Shown here: piece after piece, positions 61,474 through 64,000 of the stretch
Position numbering within the stretch: position 1 is the first letter of the stretch
How the letters are laid out: each line of letters starts with the position of its first letter
From: Paenibacillus sp. FSL R7-0345
Lineage (GTDB): Bacteria > Bacillota > Bacilli > Paenibacillales > Paenibacillaceae
NCBI RefSeq assembly: GCF_038595055.1
Contig: NZ_CP152002.1
Location: 4,384,501 to 4,448,500 of the forward strand
Direction of reading: 5' to 3'
DNA length: 64,000 bases
Program-made: the position numbers and the translations under genes
The notes under the pieces: model-generated
Databases searched by the model: none
Told to the model about the DNA's origin: nothing
Seen by the model: the letters and a program-made list of their open reading frames with translations, nothing else

Positions 61474-63120
61474 TTACCCCCGGCAGGGCACCGGGGGTGA
61501 GGGCGCGGCGCTGCGGCAGCAGCGCCGCAAGGCTTGCGCGCGGGCGTCCGCCGCGCGGTCAAGTGCCGCAAGCGCAGCGGCGGCATCCGCCTTGCGCAGC
61601 AGGGCGGCTTCGCGGCGCGCGAGGGCGGTGCGCCGCTCCCCGATGAGCGGCGGCAGCTGCGCCAGCAGCTCATCGCCGCCGGAGAGCGCAGCGCGGCGGT
61701 ACTGCGCTTTGACTTCTGCCGCCAGCGTGCGGCAGAAGTTAAGCAGCGCCTCGCCGCTGCCGGACGTTCCCGGCTTCACCTGACCCGCGAGCCACTCGCG
61801 GCTCACCGCCGGGAAGCTCTCCTTCAGCCGGGCCTCCGCCCCGTCCTCCCACACTCCCAGGCCTTCGGCCCATTCACGCACCGCCTGCAGAAGGTGCCAG
61901 TCCAGCTGGCCGGAAATTTCCCGGCTCTGCAGGCTATGCCAGGCGGCAAGCCGTTTCTCCTGCTCCTTTTCCCGCTTGGCAGCAGTGAACAAAAGCCCGC
62001 GCCGGAATCCGGGCGACAGACTCTCCACGTAAGCACCAGCCGCCTCCCTGACATCCGCAGGCATCAGATTGCTGTTTCCCAGCAGCGTATCAAGCGTGCT
62101 GCGCAGAGTATGCCGCGCTTCCTCCTCCAGTCTCTCCAGCTTATCTGCTTCCCCGGCGCTTGCCGCTAATTCCTGCTGAATTGCCGCAACGCTCGCTCCT
62201 TCCGTTTCCTCCTTCAGCTGTTCCCGCTGCTCACTCTGTTCTTCCGCATATGCAGTTACCAGGGTATCAGCAATATGATGGGCTGACCGGGACAGGCTGT
62301 ATTGCAGCAGCTCCTCACGCCGGTCCAGCAGAGCAGCAATCAGCTGCAGCAGTTCATTCCATTGATTCAGCGGGTGCTCCTCCACCTTCAAAGAGGTGAA
62401 TAAAAGCCCGGCCGCCTGAATGCCCCAGGACTCGAAAGCGCTTTCCAATTGCTGCCGGTACTCGGTAATCGGAATTTCGCGCTGGCGGTGCTTGTCGATC
62501 TGGTTGACAATAAGATACAGCGGTTTTCCCCAGTCACTGAGATTTTTGGCAAAAGCCAGGTTATTTTCGGACTGCACATGATTGTAATCCATCACATAGA
62601 ACACCACATCAGCCAGATGCAGCGCCGAGCGGGTCGCCGCCTGATGGCCGTCATCAGTGGAATCAACTCCAGGCGTATCCATCAGCACACCATGCCCGCC
62701 GAGGAGCGGTACCTGTTCCCACACCTCAATAGCCGTATATTCACCGCCGTTGCGGCAATATTCCTGCAGCTGGTCCGGCGTAGTTTCCCAAGGGATTACT
62801 GGTACATTCTTCTGCGCCGGCACCGGATACAGCGTTACACGCGGCTCCCCGCAGCGGATCGACACAACGTTTGCACTGGTCGGCACCGGGCCTGAGGGCA
62901 GCACATTGCTGCCGCAGAGCTTATTGATCATGCTTGACTTCCCTGCAGAGAAATGTCCGCAAAAAGCCAGCGTCAGTTCATCCTTCTGCTCTTTACTCTG
63001 CAAATCCGTAATAACTCTGGCCGTTTCAGCTTCATCCCACTGATCCATCAGCCCTTTAAAAGAGGATAACGCTGAATCCTTTACCTGCTGCTGTTCCAGC
63101 TTCGTCTGTTCTGCCTGCAC
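61474..63120 (-). CDS. dynA: Dynamin-like protein, first half of a DynA-type double dynamin
   Basis: This is a 548-residue GTPase with G1 GHFSAGKSS (55-63), G3 DTPG (148-151) and G4 NQID (206-209). It has predicted coiled-coil helices and no true membrane anchor. The start is GTG at 63118-63120 with GGAGGTGG six bases before it; the TTG at 63156 is rejected. The final ~20 residues (QALRRCCRSAAPSPPVPCRG) read like out-of-frame GC-rich DNA, unlike the preceding helical text, so the frame probably shifts near 61480-61556. In Bacillus, DynA fuses and protects membranes, including during phage attack and pore-forming stress. Confidence 0.87.
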   Translation of the reverse strand: MQAEQTKLEQQQVKDSALSSFKGLMDQWDEAETARVITDLQSKEQKDELTLAFCGHFSAGKSSMINKLCGSNVLPSGPVPTSANVVSIRCGEPRVTLYPVPAQKNVPVIPWETTPDQLQEYCRNGGEYTAIEVWEQVPLLGGHGVLMDTPGVDSTDDGHQAATRSALHLADVVFYVMDYNHVQSENNLAFAKNLSDWGKPLYLIVNQIDKHRQREIPITEYRQQLESAFESWGIQAAGLLFTSLKVEEHPLNQWNELLQLIAALLDRREELLQYSLSRSAHHIADTLVTAYAEEQSEQREQLKEETEGASVAAIQQELAASAGEADKLERLEEEARHTLRSTLDTLLGNSNLMPADVREAAGAYVESLSPGFRRGLLFTAAKREKEQEKRLAAWHSLQSREISGQLDWHLLQAVREWAEGLGVWEDGAEARLKESFPAVSREWLAGQVKPGTSGSGEALLNFCRTLAAEVKAQYRRAALSGGDELLAQLPPLIGERRTALARREAALLRKADAAAALAALDRAADARAQALRRCCRSAAPSPPVPCRG

Positions 63121-63156
63121 AATGGCCCACCTCCGCGTTTCCTTAAAAATTCTCAA

Positions 63157-63583
63157 CTATATAACTATGTACTTCAATATTCATATGTCCATTAACTGTA
63201 AATAACCGCTTTCAATTACCTGTAATCGTGTCGGATATTTCAAAACATTTTATTTCAAATTTAACAGTCCGCAGATTACCTACATTTTATCACCTGTTTG
63301 TCACAAATCAAATCATTACGTTTTACAAAAACAGCTATAATCCCCTACAAAACTACAGGTAAACAAACGGGATCTGTACTTGCAAAAGGTTTGGCATTGG
63401 CCGTAGAGGCGGAATTGAGGAAGTTACACAGAATGTTAGTGCGAGTCTGATTCTGGGGGATCTTATTCACATTTAGGATGTATGTATCATCGATACACTC
63501 TGTTGTATTCTGTAGGTGCTCTAACCTCATCTAATGCACAAAGTACAATCACTTCAGGTGGTATTTATTGCTATTACCCAATG
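63157..63583. other. A/T-rich upstream region of dynA
   Basis: There is no gene. The DNA contains A/T-rich strings that could supply the dynA promoter, but nothing I can assign. Short open frames here lack ribosome sites. Confidence 0.4.
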
Positions 63584-63642
63584 GGTTTGCGGTTTGCAGT
63601 TTTCGGTTTGCGGTTTGCGGTTTGCGGTTTACGGTTTGCAGT
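63584..63642. repeat. Heptamer tandem repeat (GGTTTGC)n
   Basis: About eight imperfect copies of GGTTTGC run head to tail, with one AGTTTTC variant and one GGTTTAC. It directly borders the family B element. A seven-base unit in non-coding DNA is prone to slippage. Confidence 0.85.
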
Positions 63643-63650
63643 TCAATCCA

Positions 63651-63839
63651 TATAACTGCACTCTGTACAACTAAACCATCTGTTTTTGTTCAAAAATAAC
63701 GAATAGCTGTATCCTGTACACTTATATGATCACGAAAAGTGTGTTTTAGCCTTTTCAGCCGATTATAGCTGCACAAAGTACACTTATATTGAAAAAGTAC
63801 CTCCAGCCGCAAGCTTTAGTTGTACAAACTGCAGTTAAG
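63651..63839. repeat. Family B four-unit hairpin element, copy 2
   Basis: Units start near 63651, 63702, 63763 and 63815 (steps 51, 61, 52), the same as copy 1 within 1 bp. Cores: AACTGCACTCTGTACAACTA, TAGCTGTATCCTGTACACTT, TAGCTGCACAAAGTACACTT and TAGTTGTACAAACTGCAGTT. The spacer between units 2 and 3 also resembles copy 1 (both end in AGCCG). Confidence 0.75.
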
Positions 63840-63875
63840 TCTCCTAACCGCCTTAACGCCTTTAACTAATCCGAT

Positions 63876-64000
63876 CTAATCAGCCAAGAGCTCCTCCATC
63901 GCTTGAACAGCCAGCTTCAGCGCCAGTAATCTTCTTTCCAGCAGCGTTCTTTGCGGACTTCCCGCTTTTGACTTTACGTAACTGTTTTCAACAGATGTTG
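63876..64000 (-). CDS. Partial C-terminus of an unidentified protein
   Basis: A minus-strand frame enters from the right edge and ends with TAG at 63878-63876. Its last 40 residues read TSVENSYVKSKAGSPQRTLL and then ERRLLALKLAVQAMEELLAD. The end is helical, with regular Leu/Ala spacing. Too little is visible to name the family; the evidence is the open frame and protein-like composition. Confidence 0.45.
   Translation of the reverse strand, partial: TSVENSYVKSKAGSPQRTLLERRLLALKLAVQAMEELLAD

Noticed and set aside
61014..61673. 219-residue frame across the dynA junction
   Set aside because: Arg/Gly/Ala-rich third-frame reading of GC-rich DNA; the flanking two frames carry clear GTPase motifs.
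63584..63839. CRISPR-like array at the right end
   Set aside because: A heptamer repeat plus a family B hairpin element; no regular direct repeat with unique spacers.

Overview
The window looks like a stretch of chromosome from a Paenibacillus-type Firmicute. I infer this from gene content and not from a database match: YesM/YesN two-component pairs beside LplB/LplC-type sugar ABC genes, a yhbD-bacE-bacF type bactofilin operon, Ctc/L25, a KinB-like sporulation kinase, YxjG/YxjH, a DynA-type double dynamin, strong GGAGG ribosome binding sites with frequent GTG and TTG starts, and Fur and cre-like sites of Bacillus type. There are no rRNA, tRNA or cas genes. Most genes lie on the minus strand. 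REGIONS, 1-8.9 kb: a polysaccharide or oligosaccharide uptake operon on the minus strand (two permeases, binding protein, sensor kinase, AraC-type regulator, second binding lipoprotein cut by the window edge). It is followed by an intergenic area made of repeats. 8.9-19.7 kb: housekeeping and small regulatory genes. These are an SMP-30 lactonase, the bactofilin operon with an operator in its promoter, ctc, acetyltransferases, a Fur-boxed flavodoxin operon, a VOC/AraC pair, a methyltransferase/RluA pair and a MarR regulator. 19.9-32.1 kb: topoisomerase IV (parC, parE), an ABC-2 transporter, an SGNH hydrolase, a zinc-dependent phospholipase C-like protein, a CAP protein and a cytoplasmic-looking WG-repeat protein. 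32.1-42.7 kb: accessory DNA with an IS3-family element, a VOC protein, a lipoprotein, a MetE-like enzyme, an orphan kinase, decayed genes and an APH-like kinase. 42.8-48.8 kb: a compact peptide-modification locus and IS630 debris. 48.8-57.3 kb: a galactose-type Mgl ABC importer behind a kinase/regulator/binding-protein sensing set. 57.6-64 kb: a GNAT enzyme, purT and a dynA gene split in two reading frames. MOST INTERESTING, (1) a probable RiPP locus: a 25-residue peptide gene (48038-48115), a radical SAM/SPASM enzyme with an N-terminal recognition-like domain, and a single-chain four-domain ABC exporter of ABCC/MRP-like layout whose first ATP site is degenerate. A second possible layer of control is a strong hairpin between peptide and enzyme. 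(2) A class of intergenic elements, each of four ~25-bp units spaced about 50, 60 and 50 bp, arranged so that unit 1 can pair with unit 4 and unit 2 with unit 3. At least three unrelated-looking sequence families (A, B, C) share this geometry. An IS3 copy sits inside unit 3 of a family C element. (3) A different ~155-bp element (family D) in two copies whose hairpin stems differ by paired, compensating substitutions, which indicates selection on the fold.
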